Shown here: in pieces, positions 5,922 to 5,970 of the stretch
Layout: each line of letters starts with the position of its first letter
How positions within the stretch are numbered: position 1 is the first letter of the stretch
Assembly (NCBI GenBank): GCA_964628905.1
Contig: CAZVNS010000060.1
Location: 1-5,970, forward strand
Length of the DNA stretch: 5,970 nt
Reading direction: 5' to 3'
From: JAJPXC01 sp964628905
GTDB lineage: Bacteria; Bacteroidota; Bacteroidia; Bacteroidales; Muribaculaceae
Program-made: the position numbers and the translations under genes
The notes under the pieces: generated by a model
What the model saw: the letters and a program-made list of their open reading frames with translations, nothing else
What the model was told of the DNA's origin: nothing
Databases searched by the model: none

Positions 5922-5935
5922 TTAGTGTCCACTAA
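5922..5935. repeat. 14-base palindrome TTAGTG-TC-CACTAA upstream of the AlbA_2-type gene
   Basis: The two 6-base arms are perfect inverted copies around a TC centre. It lies 20 bases upstream of the AlbA_2-type start and 4 bases past the stop codon of the short open tail at the right edge. It could be an operator for the gene, or part of the end of an insertion sequence lying to the right; the window stops too soon to tell. Confidence 0.45.
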
Positions 5936-5939
5936 AAAA

Positions 5940-5969
5940 TCATAAGAGTTCTTTGAAATTATTGAAATT
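5940..5969 (-). CDS. Possible C-terminal tail of a gene entering from the right edge
   Basis: On the minus strand one frame reads NFNNFKELL and then TGA (5942-5940). It is open to the window edge but only nine codons long, so coding status is unproven. Its position next to a palindrome just before the next gene would suit the end of a transposase gene in an insertion sequence; that is inference only, and chance is a fair alternative. Confidence 0.22.
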   Translation of the reverse strand, partial: NFNNFKELL

Positions 5970-5970
5970 C

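Noticed and set aside
5698..5925. Plus-strand 75-codon frame opposite the AlbA_2-type gene start
   Set aside because: It is antisense to the clearly recognisable AlbA_2 N-terminus and has no domain of its own.

Overview
The window looks like a chromosomal segment from a GC-rich member of the Bacteroidales (gut Muribaculaceae or Bacteroides-like). The reasons are the TGS/ThrRS-like nucleoside kinase fusion typical of that group, weak or absent Shine-Dalgarno sequences, a TAnnTTTG-type promoter box, a Bacteroidetes-style transposase start, and GC-rich genes separated by very AT-rich spacers. The genus cannot be fixed from the sequence alone.

Layout. The left edge (1-106, minus) holds the first 35 codons of an IS1595/ISXO2-like transposase that runs out of the window. 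A compact plus-strand cluster follows: an outer-membrane phospholipase A (260-1099), a 4'-phosphopantetheinyl transferase starting 5 bases later (1105-1593), and a 552-residue nucleoside/uridine kinase with threonyl-tRNA-synthetase-like N-terminal domains (1651-3309). A convergent, gene-free, AT-rich spacer (3310-3655) carries a probable terminator, a nested inverted repeat, a 33-bp-period repeat and a second hairpin. On the minus strand, reading leftward, come a short AlbA_2/Schlafen-type protein that appears to have lost its middle (5901-5380) and, 23 bases later, a five-TM phosphoethanolamine-transferase-like membrane enzyme of the alkaline phosphatase superfamily (5356-3656). The right edge has a 14-base palindrome and a possible C-terminal tail of another gene, perhaps a transposase.

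How the genes relate. The plus cluster mixes envelope phospholipid turnover, carrier-protein activation and nucleotide salvage; tight spacing suggests co-transcription rather than one pathway. The minus pair puts a decayed regulator-like gene before an envelope-decorating enzyme. Both edges look like mobile-element sequence, and the AlbA_2 gene is visibly more AT-rich than its neighbours, so the right side is probably an accessory zone. I found no convincing new defence or biosynthetic system. The most unusual items are the internally deleted AlbA_2 protein and the phased repeats in the convergent spacer.
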